A stretch of DNA of 14,900 bases from Candidatus Omnitrophota bacterium (GCA_028718265.1 JAQUMG010000018.1:1-14900); one strand, 5' to 3'; positions 1 to 7,113 are shown, numbered from the stretch's first letter. A program made the numbers and translations. The notes: generated by a model from the letters alone, not told the origin.

Positions 1-1546
1 GCTTTTTTAGCGCTAGTATTGCTTCTTTGGCTGATGGTTTCGGCGGATCCAGAAATGCTACATAACCCTTCAAGACCAGGTCTTTTTCGTCATCTCTTGA
101 ATATACTTCCTTATTAACGTCCATTTCTTTATACGCTACCGCTAAAACTCTGAAGCCGTCCGCGCTTAACTTGTCATATTCCTCTTTTAAATCCGAAAGT
201 ATCAGCTCTTCCATGTCAAGTATTTCGCCTTCCAATTCATACTTGGTGCATCTCTTGAAAATATCTTCGGGTGCACCCTTGGAAATAAGCTTATGTTTAC
301 CGTCGACATCAACGACTACCGACATGATCTTTCTGGAAAAATCGAAGGGCATTTCATCGACTTTTTTATACTGCTTAACCAATAACTTACCATGATTGAG
401 TATGGCTCTATCCAGAAGATTTTTTAACCCTGTCTGGTAAAAACTGTTTATGTAGGCATACCGCAGAACGTCATCATCCTCTTGCCTGACTACGTCGCAG
501 TGTTTTTCCAGAACTATTTTATCCATAGTCAATGTGCCGGTCTTGTCAGTGCAAAGGACATCCATGGCACCGAAATTCTGTATCGAATTGAGATGTTTGA
601 CAATAACATCCTTTTTTGCCATTGAGATGGCGCCTTTCGACAGATTTATCGCCACTAACATGGGAAGCATTTCCGGAGTAAGGCCGACCGCTACTGCCAG
701 CGAAAAAAGAAAAGCTTCAATAAGATTACCTTTAAGAAATGCGTTAACAGCAAAAATGACAACTACAAGTACCAGCATAAAGCGGATCATAAGCCATGTA
801 AATTGTCTCATCCCCCTGTCGAAACTTGTGTCAACCCGCATGGTAGCAAGCCGCTTCGAAAGTTCGCCGAATTGAGTAGCGATGCCCGTTTTAACGACGA
901 CACCCAAAGCTGTTCCGCTGACAACACTTGAGCCCATGAATGCTATATTGGTCAGCTCCGATAACGAGCGGCCTTTCGGCTGTATCGCTCCGGCAAATTT
1001 TTCTACAGGCAGCGATTCACCCGTCAAAGAGGCTTGGTTAATAAAGAGATCTTTACTGCTGATAATCCTTAAGTCTGCCGGAATCATATCGCCTGCAAAA
1101 AGATCGACTATGTCACCCGGCACTATCTCTCTTATCTTCAATTCTTTTGCTTTGCCGTTTCTGTAAACAGTCGCGGTAGCGCGGACCATTTCGCTGAGCT
1201 TCTCCGCCTCTTTTCCCGCCCTATATTCCTGTGCGAAAGACAAAAGCACGCTACCTATAGCCATCAGCAAAACCAAAAGAGCGCTTATTTTTTCGCCGAA
1301 GAACATGGAAAACACCGCAATAATAAGGAGGACTATGACAAGGGGGTTGGCGAATTTTGAAATTATCTGAGTAAAAATGGTCCTTTTCTTCTTCTTGGCG
1401 GGTTCATTGAATCCGTATTCTTTCAGGCGGTTTTTGGCTTCTTTTTCGGTAAGCCCTTTCTCCAATGTCTCAAGCTTCTGAAAAATAAGCTCTGTCGGCG
1501 AGGTTGCCTGATCAAAATCCAGAATTTGCGGTTTTTGCTTATCCAT
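1..1546 (-). CDS. mgtA: Magnesium-translocating P-type ATPase, N-terminal 515 codons (runs off left edge)
   Basis: P-type ATPase of the type IIIB (MgtA/MgtB) group, an inner-membrane pump that brings Mg2+ into the cytoplasm using ATP. The ATG at 1546 follows an AGGAA ribosome-binding site. Visible in order: a cytoplasmic N-terminus; a first membrane pair (about residues 60-105); the actuator motif TGES (175-178); membrane segments around 255-300 ending in PEML (291-294), which is the MgtA-type TM4 signature; then the phosphorylation loop with DKTGTLT, its aspartate being residue 334. The start of the nucleotide-binding domain with a KGAPE motif follows. MgtA proteins are usually about 900 residues, so roughly 40% lies outside the window. 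It begins 27 bases after tRNA-Pro, and I see no Mg2+-sensing leader in that short gap, so it is either co-transcribed with the tRNA or driven from within it. A different divalent cation is possible, but PEML favours magnesium. Confidence 0.93.
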   Translation of the reverse strand, partial: MDKQKPQILDFDQATSPTELIFQKLETLEKGLTEKEAKNRLKEYGFNEPAKKKKRTIFTQIISKFANPLVIVLLIIAVFSMFFGEKISALLVLLMAIGSVLLSFAQEYRAGKEAEKLSEMVRATATVYRNGKAKELKIREIVPGDIVDLFAGDMIPADLRIISSKDLFINQASLTGESLPVEKFAGAIQPKGRSLSELTNIAFMGSSVVSGTALGVVVKTGIATQFGELSKRLATMRVDTSFDRGMRQFTWLMIRFMLVLVVVIFAVNAFLKGNLIEAFLFSLAVAVGLTPEMLPMLVAINLSKGAISMAKKDVIVKHLNSIQNFGAMDVLCTDKTGTLTMDKIVLEKHCDVVRQEDDDVLRYAYINSFYQTGLKNLLDRAILNHGKLLVKQYKKVDEMPFDFSRKIMSVVVDVDGKHKLISKGAPEDIFKRCTKYELEGEILDMEELILSDLKEEYDKLSADGFRVLAVAYKEMDVNKEVYSRDDEKDLVLKGYVAFLDPPKPSAKEAILALKK

Positions 1547-1573
1547 TGATTTTTATTCCTAAGGCAAGAAAAA

Positions 1574-1651
1574 TGGTCGGGGTGGTCAGATTCGAACTGA
1601 CGGCCTTCTGCTCCCAAAGCAGACGCGCTAAACCAACTGCGCTACACCCCG
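1574..1651 (-). tRNA. tRNA-Pro (anticodon TGG)
   Basis: Read on the minus strand this is a 78-nt cloverleaf. The 5' arm CGGGGTG pairs perfectly with CACCCCG, followed by discriminator A and an encoded CCA. The anticodon stem TCTGC/GCAGA encloses the loop TTTGGGA, giving anticodon TGG, which reads CCN proline codons by wobble. The T-loop TTCGAAT is normal. The 3' end is 27 bases upstream of the Mg2+-ATPase start. I see no convincing promoter immediately upstream, so it may depend on the promoter before tRNA-Arg, about 450 bases away. Confidence 0.97.
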
Positions 1652-1662
1652 TAAATGAGACC

Positions 1663-1694
1663 CAAGCTTACGGAACGAAGTGAACGTAAGTTTG
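1663..1694. repeat. Imperfect inverted repeat between the tRNAs (10-bp arms)
   Basis: The arms at 1663-1672 (CAAGCTTACG) and 1685-1694 (CGTAAGTTTG) are separated by a 12-base loop. They pair over 10 positions on the plus strand with one G-T pair; on the minus strand that position is an A-C mismatch. It lies just upstream of tRNA-Pro in the tRNA transcription direction. No T-run follows the minus-strand hairpin, so a terminator is unlikely. It is probably a dispersed short palindrome. Confidence 0.6.
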
Positions 1695-1705
1695 ATGGTC
1701 GAATT

Positions 1706-1744
1706 TATCCCGAGGAAGCGATGAGCAAGAGCTTCCGAGGGATA
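1706..1744. repeat. Imperfect inverted repeat with a symmetric GA/GA internal mismatch
   Basis: The arms TATCCC-GA-GGAAGC (1706-1719) and GCTTCC-GA-GGGATA (1731-1744) are separated by 11 bases. Each side pairs perfectly except for a central two-base GA opposite GA. On the plus strand this gives tandem G-A mismatches, which are known to be stable; on the minus strand it gives TC opposite TC. The element resembles short palindromes I associate with intergenic regions of candidate-phylum genomes, but that is recollection. Its role is unknown. Confidence 0.6.
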
Positions 1745-1759
1745 TATTCTAATAAGTTA

Positions 1760-2008
1760 CTGATAAGGTCCTTCCGCGCCTATTATGCTCCTATTCGTCG
1801 CATCATTTAACGGCGCTTCAGGATCAAATTTTGCTTCGCAAACTGATAAGGTCCTTCCGCGCCTATTATGCTCCTATTCGTCGCATCATTTAACGGCGCT
1901 TCAGGATCAAATTTTGCTTCGCAAACTGATAAGGTCCTTCCGCGCCTATTATGCTCCTATTCGTCGCATCATTTAACGGCGCTTCAGGATCAAATTTTGC
2001 TTCGCAAA
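1760..2008. repeat. Three perfect tandem copies of an 83-bp unit between two tRNA genes
   Basis: The units at 1760-1842, 1843-1925 and 1926-2008 are identical base for base and fill most of the stretch between the tRNA genes. There are no spacers, so this is not a CRISPR array. The period is not a multiple of three and the short reading frames through it are shifted copies of each other, so it is not coding. Each unit contains TTTGCGAAGCAAA on the minus strand (minus-strand GCGAAGC at 1833-1839, 1916-1922 and 1999-2005), a 5-bp hairpin built on the very stable GCGAAGC mini-hairpin. Perfect identity means recent expansion, gene conversion or assembly duplication. Confidence 0.95.
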
Positions 2009-2013
2009 ATTTG
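1991..2013 (-). terminator. Hairpin at the tRNA-Arg 3' end, possible processing or termination signal
   Basis: In the repeat copy nearest tRNA-Arg the palindrome extends from 5 to 10 perfect base pairs: CAAATTTTGC and GCAAAATTTG around a 3-base loop. The stem overlaps two bases of the encoded CCA end (2012-2013). It is AT-rich and the bases after it (ATCCTGA) are not a T-run, so it is a poor classical terminator. Competition with, or definition of, the tRNA 3' end is an inference. Confidence 0.35.
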
Positions 2014-2088
2014 GCGTGCCTGGCGTGAGTCGAACACGCGACCCTCTGCTTAGAAGGCAGATGCTCTATCCAACTGAGCTACAGGCAC
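2012..2088 (-). tRNA. tRNA-Arg (anticodon TCT)
   Basis: This is a 77-nt minus-strand cloverleaf. GTGCCTG pairs perfectly with CAGGCAC, followed by discriminator G and an encoded CCA. The anticodon stem TCTGC/GCAGA holds the loop CTTCTAA, giving anticodon TCT for AGA/AGG arginine codons. The D-arm AGCTC...GAGC and the T-loop TTCGACT are normal. A promoter with consensus 17-bp spacing lies just upstream. The first downstream repeat unit abuts the 3' end. Confidence 0.97.
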
Positions 2089-2112
2089 ACTGGTATAATT
2101 ACACGGTAGTTA

Positions 2113-2141
2113 ATTATATACGGAACAGCCGGCCGTGGCAA
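2113..2141 (-). promoter_or_regulatory. Sigma70-type promoter for tRNA-Arg (and possibly tRNA-Pro)
   Basis: On the minus strand there is TTGCCA at 2136-2141, a 17-base spacer, and a perfect TATAAT at 2113-2118. The predicted transcription start is near 2107, about 19 bases before the tRNA 5' end. It lies in the 64-base gap after the EF-hand gene, so the tRNA unit can be transcribed independently of the long operon. Confidence 0.75.
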
Positions 2142-2152
2142 GGCTTTTCCAT

Positions 2153-2563
2153 TTAATCTACGGCAGCGTCTATCTCTTTATCCTCAAGAACGCCGTTTTT
2201 GTTGCTATCGTAGGTCTTATAAAAAATCTGTATTTCATTTAACTCTACGTCTCCGTCACCATCAATATCCATTATTTCAATGATATCCGCATCGTCATCC
2301 GTAATATAAACTGTTGAGTAACCGTCTGCGTGATCCCTGATCCACAAAAGACGGTCTCTTGTATTCACTTTCCCGTCGTGATTAAAGTCGTGGGAACGGA
2401 CATACTGATGATGTCTTGCCCGCGCACCCGCCGCAGTCGGGACGGTACCTCTCGGATGCGGTGTAGTAGACCTTGGCCGCCAGCTCTTTGCTTCACTCAT
2501 AAATAAAAAAATTGCGGCGGCTACAAATAAAGAAACAAGAAACACCTTTTGCGCCTTCGGCAT
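2153..2563 (-). CDS. Exported or membrane-anchored EF-hand protein
   Basis: A 136-residue protein starting at the ATG at 2563, chosen because AGGAGG sits 6 bases upstream; a GTG 21 bases further up has no good site. Residues about 6-25 form a basic-then-hydrophobic segment, a signal peptide or anchor. A proline/arginine-rich linker follows (about 28-55). Then come three EF-hand-like 12-residue loops: DFNHDGKVNTRD, DIDGDGDVELNE and DSNKNGVLEDKE. All carry acidic or Asn ligands at positions 1, 3 and 5, glycine at 6 and an acidic residue at 12, so calcium binding is likely, probably in the periplasm. The arrangement also resembles dockerin-type calcium loops, but without the paired dockerin layout. 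It is the last gene of the run, 24 bases after the response regulator. The function is not known; calcium binding is inferred from the loops only. Confidence 0.85.
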   Translation of the reverse strand: MPKAQKVFLVSLFVAAAIFLFMSEAKSWRPRSTTPHPRGTVPTAAGARARHHQYVRSHDFNHDGKVNTRDRLLWIRDHADGYSTVYITDDDADIIEIMDIDGDGDVELNEIQIFYKTYDSNKNGVLEDKEIDAAVD

Positions 2564-2587
2564 ATGCACCTCCTGTTTTGTCACAGT

Positions 2588-2965
2588 TTAGCGTGATTCC
2601 TCGGATAAAATTCTCTTGATGCGCGCGATAAGTTTATCTTTAGGGGTAGATTTGGATATATACTCGTGGCCGCCGATATCCCCTTTTCCGTACTCTACTT
2701 CTTCCTCCTTTACTAAGGACGTCAGAAAAACCACAGGGATATTCATGGTCTTTGTGTTCTCCTGCAAAGTCTCGCAGACCTCCCCGCCCTCCATAGAGGG
2801 CATCATCACATCAAGAAGAATCATGTCCGGCATATTGGCAATGGCCAGATCGATGCCCGTCTTCCCTTCGGAAGCCGTGAGTACTTCATATCCCTCTTTT
2901 TTAAGAATAGCCGAATAAAGTGCTAATAATTTTGTGTCATCGTCAACAATTAAAATCTTAGCCAT
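2588..2965 (-). CDS. Single-domain response regulator (receiver only)
   Basis: A CheY/Spo0F-like receiver of 125 residues with no output domain. The acidic pocket is D8-D9-D10, the phosphoacceptor is D52 (in LLDVMMP), the switch threonine is T82 and the conserved lysine is K105 followed by S and P nearby. The ATG at 2965 is preferred because AAAGGAG lies just upstream; an in-frame GTG at 2980 overlaps the kinase stop codon but has no site of its own. The gene follows the histidine kinase by 11 bases, so it is almost certainly that kinase's partner. With no DNA-binding domain it must act through protein contacts, through a phosphorelay, or on a target elsewhere. The segment after T82 (about 86-99, rich in E and G) is somewhat longer than in CheY. 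Confidence 0.93.
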   Translation of the reverse strand: MAKILIVDDDTKLLALYSAILKKEGYEVLTASEGKTGIDLAIANMPDMILLDVMMPSMEGGEVCETLQENTKTMNIPVVFLTSLVKEEEVEYGKGDIGGHEYISKSTPKDKLIARIKRILSEESR

Positions 2966-2976
2966 ACCTTCTCCTT

Positions 2977-4194
2977 TCACTGACCTGCATTAACTGGTAA
3001 AGTAAAATAAAAACGCGTTCCTTTATTTTTTCCCTCGCTTTCAAACCATATTTTCCCGCCGTGTAATTCGACAAATTTTTTGCTTAAAGGCATACCAAGG
3101 CCCGTTCCGGCATATTTACGCGAATATTCATTGTCTATCTGCTCGAATTCGGCAAATACCCTTGCATCATCCTTGACTTCTATACCTATGCCGGTATCCC
3201 ACACCGAGATCAGAATCCCGCCGCCGTCGGTTTTCCCGGCCTCAATACCGATTTTCCCGCCGTCGGGAGTAAACTTCACCGCATTTGAAAGCAGATTAAA
3301 AATGATCTGCTTAACTTTCCTTTCATCGGCTCTTACCATACACACGTCGTCTTTAATATCAGATGACAGCTTGATACCATGTTGCCGCGCTCTTTCCGAT
3401 ATAAACACAAGGCTCTTTTTCAAAAGTTCTCTTAAGTCAAATTCGCTTAATTCAAGCACCATTTTACCTGCTTCAACTTTTGACAGATCAAGGATATCAT
3501 TTATAAGCGAAAGCAGGTACTTACCGCTTTCCCATATATGGCCTGCATATTCCTTCTGCTCATCGCTCATGGGGCCGGCGGTCCCGTCCTTCATTAACTC
3601 GGAAAATCCTATAATCGCATTAAGAGGCGTCCTCAATTCGTGCGACATATTAGCGAGAAAGGAGCTCTTGGCCCTGCTGGCACTCTCCGCCGCTTCTTTC
3701 GCTTTCACTATTTCTGTCTCGGCCTGCTTAAGGGCCGTAATATTATTGCCGATACAAAGCACTTCTCTGACGCTGTTGCCTTTATCCAGTATAGCCTTGT
3801 TGGTCCATGCTATCCATACCCGCTTGCCGTTTCGATTCATATTTTCATTCTCGTTATTTACATACCGCTCGGGGTGAACCATTATATCGTCTATCATCAT
3901 CCGGAGATCATGGCCGGAAGTATCCGTGAGCGGTACTATCGTGCCGATTACATTCTGTCCGAGAATCTCTGCCTCTTTATACCCGAAAAATTTTTGTGCA
4001 AATTCATTAAAAAAAGTGACGTTACCTTTTACATCCATGCGCAGGATAATGCTATTTGCGCCCTGCACCAGCTCGCGATATTTCTCTTCGCTCTTATCCA
4101 GGGCCCTCTTGGTCTCGGTGACTTTAGCTGTACATCTACGCCAGATTATGCCGGCGAGCAGGAGGAAGCCCGCCGCAATAATAATCAAATTCAT
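2977..4194 (-). CDS. Membrane-anchored PAS sensor histidine kinase
   Basis: A 405-residue kinase. The start is the ATG at 4194, which has AAAGG 8 bases upstream and lies 4 bases after the DedA stop; an in-frame TTG at 4233 would overlap DedA and has no site. There is one N-terminal membrane helix (about 2-18) and a short coiled segment, then a PAS domain with PAC-like end (about 36-160). The HisKA dimerisation domain carries the phosphoacceptor H185 in MSHELRTP. The HATPase domain has its N-box around N300-N304, G1 DTGIG (333-337) and G2 GTGLG (363-367). There is no periplasmic sensor, so the signal is probably cytoplasmic or in the membrane, read by PAS. All catalytic motifs are intact. It pairs with the receiver gene just downstream. 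The tight link to DedA suggests envelope or membrane-potential related sensing, which is inference. Confidence 0.94.
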   Translation of the reverse strand: MNLIIIAAGFLLLAGIIWRRCTAKVTETKRALDKSEEKYRELVQGANSIILRMDVKGNVTFFNEFAQKFFGYKEAEILGQNVIGTIVPLTDTSGHDLRMMIDDIMVHPERYVNNENENMNRNGKRVWIAWTNKAILDKGNSVREVLCIGNNITALKQAETEIVKAKEAAESASRAKSSFLANMSHELRTPLNAIIGFSELMKDGTAGPMSDEQKEYAGHIWESGKYLLSLINDILDLSKVEAGKMVLELSEFDLRELLKKSLVFISERARQHGIKLSSDIKDDVCMVRADERKVKQIIFNLLSNAVKFTPDGGKIGIEAGKTDGGGILISVWDTGIGIEVKDDARVFAEFEQIDNEYSRKYAGTGLGMPLSKKFVELHGGKIWFESEGKNKGTRFYFTLPVNAGQ

Positions 4195-4198
4195 ATTT

Positions 4199-4843
4199 TC
4201 AGCCTTTACGGTTAATTTTATGGTGTTTAACAAATTCTATGACGGGCGGCAGGATTGAGACAAATATTATAATAAATATCACGATCGAAAAATTTTCTTT
4301 TATCAGGGGGATGTTGCCGAAAAAGAATCCCCCGCCCACAAACACGGCAACCCACAAAAATGCGCCTATGACGTTATAAAAAAAGAAATAACCGTAGCTC
4401 ATCTTTCCCACCCCGGCCACAAACGGAGCAAACGTCCTTATGATAGGGACGAATCTGGCCAGCACGATGGTTTTGCCGCCGTATTTCTCATAAAACTTGT
4501 GCGTTCTTTCCAGATATTCCTTCTTGAAAAAACGCGAATCTTTCGTGAATATGCCTTCTCCTATTTTCTTGCCTATAAAGTAATTCACGCTGTCGCCAAC
4601 AACCGCCGCCGCAAACAACACAAGGAAAACCGACACTATGTTAAAAGAACCTATAGCAGCGAAAGTGCCTGCCGCAAAAAGAAGCGAGTCTCCGGGAAGA
4701 AACGGCGTTACTACCAGGCCCGTCTCTGCGAATACGATAATAAATAGTATGCCATAAGACCACCCGCCGCAGTTCTGGATAACGACATTAAGGTGTTTGT
4801 CTATATGTAAAAAAAACTCTGCTATACTTTTTATTGCTTCCAA
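4199..4843 (-). CDS. DedA family membrane protein (SNARE-associated / VTT domain)
   Basis: A 214-residue integral membrane protein of the DedA family, whose members are proposed lipid flippases and proton-dependent transporters needed for membrane integrity. The first reentrant region has ETGLVVTPFLPGDSLLF, the second has ARFVPIIRTFAPFVAG with the family's essential arginines and prolines, and further helices follow to about residue 205. Length is typical of the family (about 200-220). The start codon is TTG at 4843; the site AGGAAA overlaps the stop codon of the preceding gene, so translation is probably coupled. The end overlaps the kinase ribosome-binding site. Substrate cannot be told from sequence; undecaprenyl phosphate or phospholipid are family possibilities. 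Confidence 0.93.
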   Translation of the reverse strand: MEAIKSIAEFFLHIDKHLNVVIQNCGGWSYGILFIIVFAETGLVVTPFLPGDSLLFAAGTFAAIGSFNIVSVFLVLFAAAVVGDSVNYFIGKKIGEGIFTKDSRFFKKEYLERTHKFYEKYGGKTIVLARFVPIIRTFAPFVAGVGKMSYGYFFFYNVIGAFLWVAVFVGGGFFFGNIPLIKENFSIVIFIIIFVSILPPVIEFVKHHKINRKG

Positions 4844-4853
4844 TTTTTATTTC

Positions 4854-5390
4854 CTATTTAACTTTTCGGCGTTTTGCATACCATTCGGAAAATTTGCTAA
4901 CCGCCAAAACGCTGACAATGGAGAAAGCCGAACCGAGAGCTCTGGGCGGATTAAAACCAAACAATCTTGAGACAGGGATAATAAGACAGGCTATAAATAC
5001 AAAAAACCAGGCCCATGATACAATATAATTGGTTTTTATAAACTCAGGGTCCTGCCACATCTTTTTCGGAACCTGCTCGCGCGCATACTGCAGGGTAAAA
5101 GGCTGCTTAAGTAATATGGAAATAAGCGCTATCAGGGCCAGATACAGCATATTGGCTATGCGCATCCAAAGCCAATGCTGCTCAAGGTCGGAAAAAATCG
5201 CACGCACCGAGAGAACAATAAAAAAAAGCAGCGTCATAACCTGCATTGGTTTGATGCTCTTGCCTTTTACCGAATTAGTAATAACAATCGCAAGGGATGC
5301 TATGCACCCCATTACGGCCGCCGGCTCGGCTTTGTGCAGTATTAACAACAGCCAGAATAACAACCACGGTATAAATGTTATAAACATCAT
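4854..5390 (-). CDS. Uncharacterised multi-pass membrane protein
   Basis: A 178-residue protein that I do not assign to a characterised family. Hydrophobic stretches suggest about six membrane segments: residues 3-19, 24-40, 47-66, 76-95, 120-143 and 150-165. Between the fourth and fifth there is a conserved-looking soluble loop rich in charged and aromatic residues (KQPFTLQYAREQVPKKMW, about 95-112), the sort of loop that often carries function. The C-terminus is basic (KRRKVK) and therefore likely cytoplasmic. Two ATG codons in a row start the gene 11 bases after the previous stop codon, with GGTGAG overlapping that stop. It is co-transcribed with DedA downstream and the small exported protein upstream, so a membrane or envelope role is likely, but no reaction can be named. 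Confidence 0.8.
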   Translation of the reverse strand: MMFITFIPWLLFWLLLILHKAEPAAVMGCIASLAIVITNSVKGKSIKPMQVMTLLFFIVLSVRAIFSDLEQHWLWMRIANMLYLALIALISILLKQPFTLQYAREQVPKKMWQDPEFIKTNYIVSWAWFFVFIACLIIPVSRLFGFNPPRALGSAFSIVSVLAVSKFSEWYAKRRKVK

Positions 5391-5401
5391 CGGTTATCTT
5401 C

Positions 5402-5776
5402 TCACCAGTTTGTCCGGTCAAGATCTTTTATGCGCTTAGCCGTAGGATTATCCATAGGATCGCCGGTATACTCAATCTCCAGCCTGTCACCTATATTAAT
5501 ATCATCTAAACCTACGATGTCTTGTATGCCGCCTGTAATTACTGCACTGGACGGAACATAAAGCGTCATATATACAAGCGAAGTTGCGCTGCTGTCGCGA
5601 TAGTTGATGGTAATCTTTGAGCCTGCGGGATCGACTTCTACAACCTGGCCCGAGACTATTTGCGGCCGTTCATTATCCTCTTCTTCCGCCCTAGCTGCTG
5701 ATACCGCTAACAACATACCTGCCACGGCAAGACAACACAAGCCTCGTTGTATAACCGAAAAATATTTTTTCCGCAT
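5402..5776 (-). CDS. Small exported protein, likely single beta-barrel-like domain
   Basis: A 124-residue protein with a clear Sec signal peptide: RKK at the N-terminus, a hydrophobic core (about 12-25) and a probable cleavage after A30 in SAARA. The mature part, about 94 residues, alternates beta-prone stretches (SGQVVEVDPAGSKITINY, then TLYVPSSAVITGG, then IGDRLEIEYTGD) and ends in NPTAKRIKDL. This is the layout of small periplasmic OB-fold or DUF5666-like proteins, in which a V-x-x-V-D strand is followed by a GDR[LV]-x-[VI] turn. GGAGGAGAG lies before the ATG at 5776. It sits between a lipoprotein and a membrane protein in one tight run, which fits an envelope complex or surface maturation role. 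The family assignment is a fold-level guess. Confidence 0.78.
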   Translation of the reverse strand: MRKKYFSVIQRGLCCLAVAGMLLAVSAARAEEEDNERPQIVSGQVVEVDPAGSKITINYRDSSATSLVYMTLYVPSSAVITGGIQDIVGLDDINIGDRLEIEYTGDPMDNPTAKRIKDLDRTNW

Positions 5777-5799
5777 ATTCTCTCCTCCTTATATTTTTC

Positions 5800-7092
5800 T
5801 TACGGCGCTGTTATCTGAAACAGGCCTACGGCCTTATCGAAAGCTTCTTCGTTCATGAATACCGACGGCAGCATATCGCAAAACTCTTTTTTCTTTTCGG
5901 TGCCTACGTTATATTTATCCAGTATGCCGCCGGCTTTTTCCGAAAATTGGTTTACTATGACGGCGTACTCCGCCTTTATTTCGCCGGCGATGCTTTTGGC
6001 TAACATATCTTTTTCGTTTTTAAACACCGCCCACGCGGGTCCGGCGATTTGGCTGTCCATTATCGCTTTTTCAACATTTAGCAGATTTGCCCTGTTCCTG
6101 ATATCGTCTTCGGATAAATCCTCTTCACTCCCTGCGCTCTTAGCTAAATTTATATTTTGATATAAATCCCCAAAAAAGCCGTTATCCGGCATCCATCCTT
6201 TCTTGATGCATATTATATACAACGCGGATGTAAAATCATCATAAAGAGGCTTATCATCGCTAATCCTGGCTATTTCTTCGGGTAACAGCTTCTCGTAATT
6301 TTCATCTACCCATTTCAGGGCTTCGGCCGTATCATGTGCATTCCTGAGCGCCGACAGGATAAAATCTTTTATCTTGTCGTTTTTAGTTTCAAATACCTCT
6401 TTACTCAAAAATTTAAATATGTCGTTTGAAAAATCATCCTTCATTGCTGTAAGGATAAGCAGCTTTTCATATTCGGCAGCCTTCGATCCGTATTTTGCGG
6501 CAAGCATTAACCTTATCTTGTCGTTCTTAAGCGTATTAACCAGGCTATAAGCGGCCCTCGACACAAGCCAGGAAGGGTCCTTCAGCGATTTTATCAGAAA
6601 CGCGTCGCTTATGCGCGACGCTTGCGAGGCTATCGCGTTCAATGCGACCAGCTGTTCATACCTTACGTTCTGACTTCTGTTTTTGACTTTTAGCAGGTAT
6701 TCCACCAGCTCTTCTCTTTTGTTATACTTCGGACCGAATAACTGCAGAAACCTCAGGCTGGCAGATACTATTTTCCCGTCTCTTGATTGAAGTAATTCCG
6801 TTATCTTCTTGTATGTGTTCGATGCCAGGATAAATTCTGCGGCGTTTTTATCTGTCTTTTCATCCGAGAGTAAAGTACCCATGGAAGAGGCATGATCTAT
6901 TAAATTACATACTGCGTTGCGCACGATTTCGTTGTTTTTATCGGACAGAAGAGGATAATAATCCTTATCGGCATATCCCGGTATCGCAATTCTTGGATAA
7001 CGTGATAACTCGCTCCCGGAATCATTACATCCTGACAACAAAAAAAGAAACAAAGCTGCCGACAATGTTAATAAGGCGATCCATTTCCTCAT
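5800..7092 (-). CDS. Lipoprotein with HEAT-like alpha-helical repeats
   Basis: A 430-residue protein. The N-terminus MRKW plus a hydrophobic stretch ends in the lipobox L19-S20-G21-C22, so it should be lipidated at C22. Residue N23 is not aspartate, which favours outer-membrane sorting if the cell has a Lol system. From about residue 45 to 260 the sequence is a series of amphipathic helix pairs with features of HEAT/armadillo repeats (for example NEIVRNAVCNLID, DGKIVSASLRFLQLFG, DPSWLVSRAAYSLVNTL). The remainder is also helical and charged. HEAT repeats are protein-binding scaffolds. AAAGGAGG precedes the ATG at 7092. A weak promoter (7114-7141) may allow separate expression from the radical SAM genes. 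No catalytic motif is seen; the partner is unknown. Confidence 0.8.
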   Translation of the reverse strand: MRKWIALLTLSAALFLFLLSGCNDSGSELSRYPRIAIPGYADKDYYPLLSDKNNEIVRNAVCNLIDHASSMGTLLSDEKTDKNAAEFILASNTYKKITELLQSRDGKIVSASLRFLQLFGPKYNKREELVEYLLKVKNRSQNVRYEQLVALNAIASQASRISDAFLIKSLKDPSWLVSRAAYSLVNTLKNDKIRLMLAAKYGSKAAEYEKLLILTAMKDDFSNDIFKFLSKEVFETKNDKIKDFILSALRNAHDTAEALKWVDENYEKLLPEEIARISDDKPLYDDFTSALYIICIKKGWMPDNGFFGDLYQNINLAKSAGSEEDLSEDDIRNRANLLNVEKAIMDSQIAGPAWAVFKNEKDMLAKSIAGEIKAEYAVIVNQFSEKAGGILDKYNVGTEKKKEFCDMLPSVFMNEEAFDKAVGLFQITAP

Positions 7093-7113
7093 GACAGTAG
7101 CCTCCTTTTATAT

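Noticed and set aside
1547..1573. Magnesium riboswitch or leader for mgtA
   Set aside because: Only 27 bases separate the tRNA-Pro 3' end from the start codon, too few for a structured leader.
1760..2008. CRISPR array
   Set aside because: The 83-bp units are directly tandem with no variable spacers, and there are no cas genes in the window.
1785..2053. Two short plus-strand open frames within the inter-tRNA repeats
   Set aside because: They are shifted readings of the same 83-bp unit, end inside tRNA-Arg on the other strand and have no start signals.
3080..4258. Long plus-strand open frames opposite the histidine kinase and DedA genes (up to 265 codons)
   Set aside because: They run antisense to genes with complete catalytic motifs, have no ribosome-binding site I can identify, and their residue make-up (many S, I, P, L) is what complementing those codons yields.
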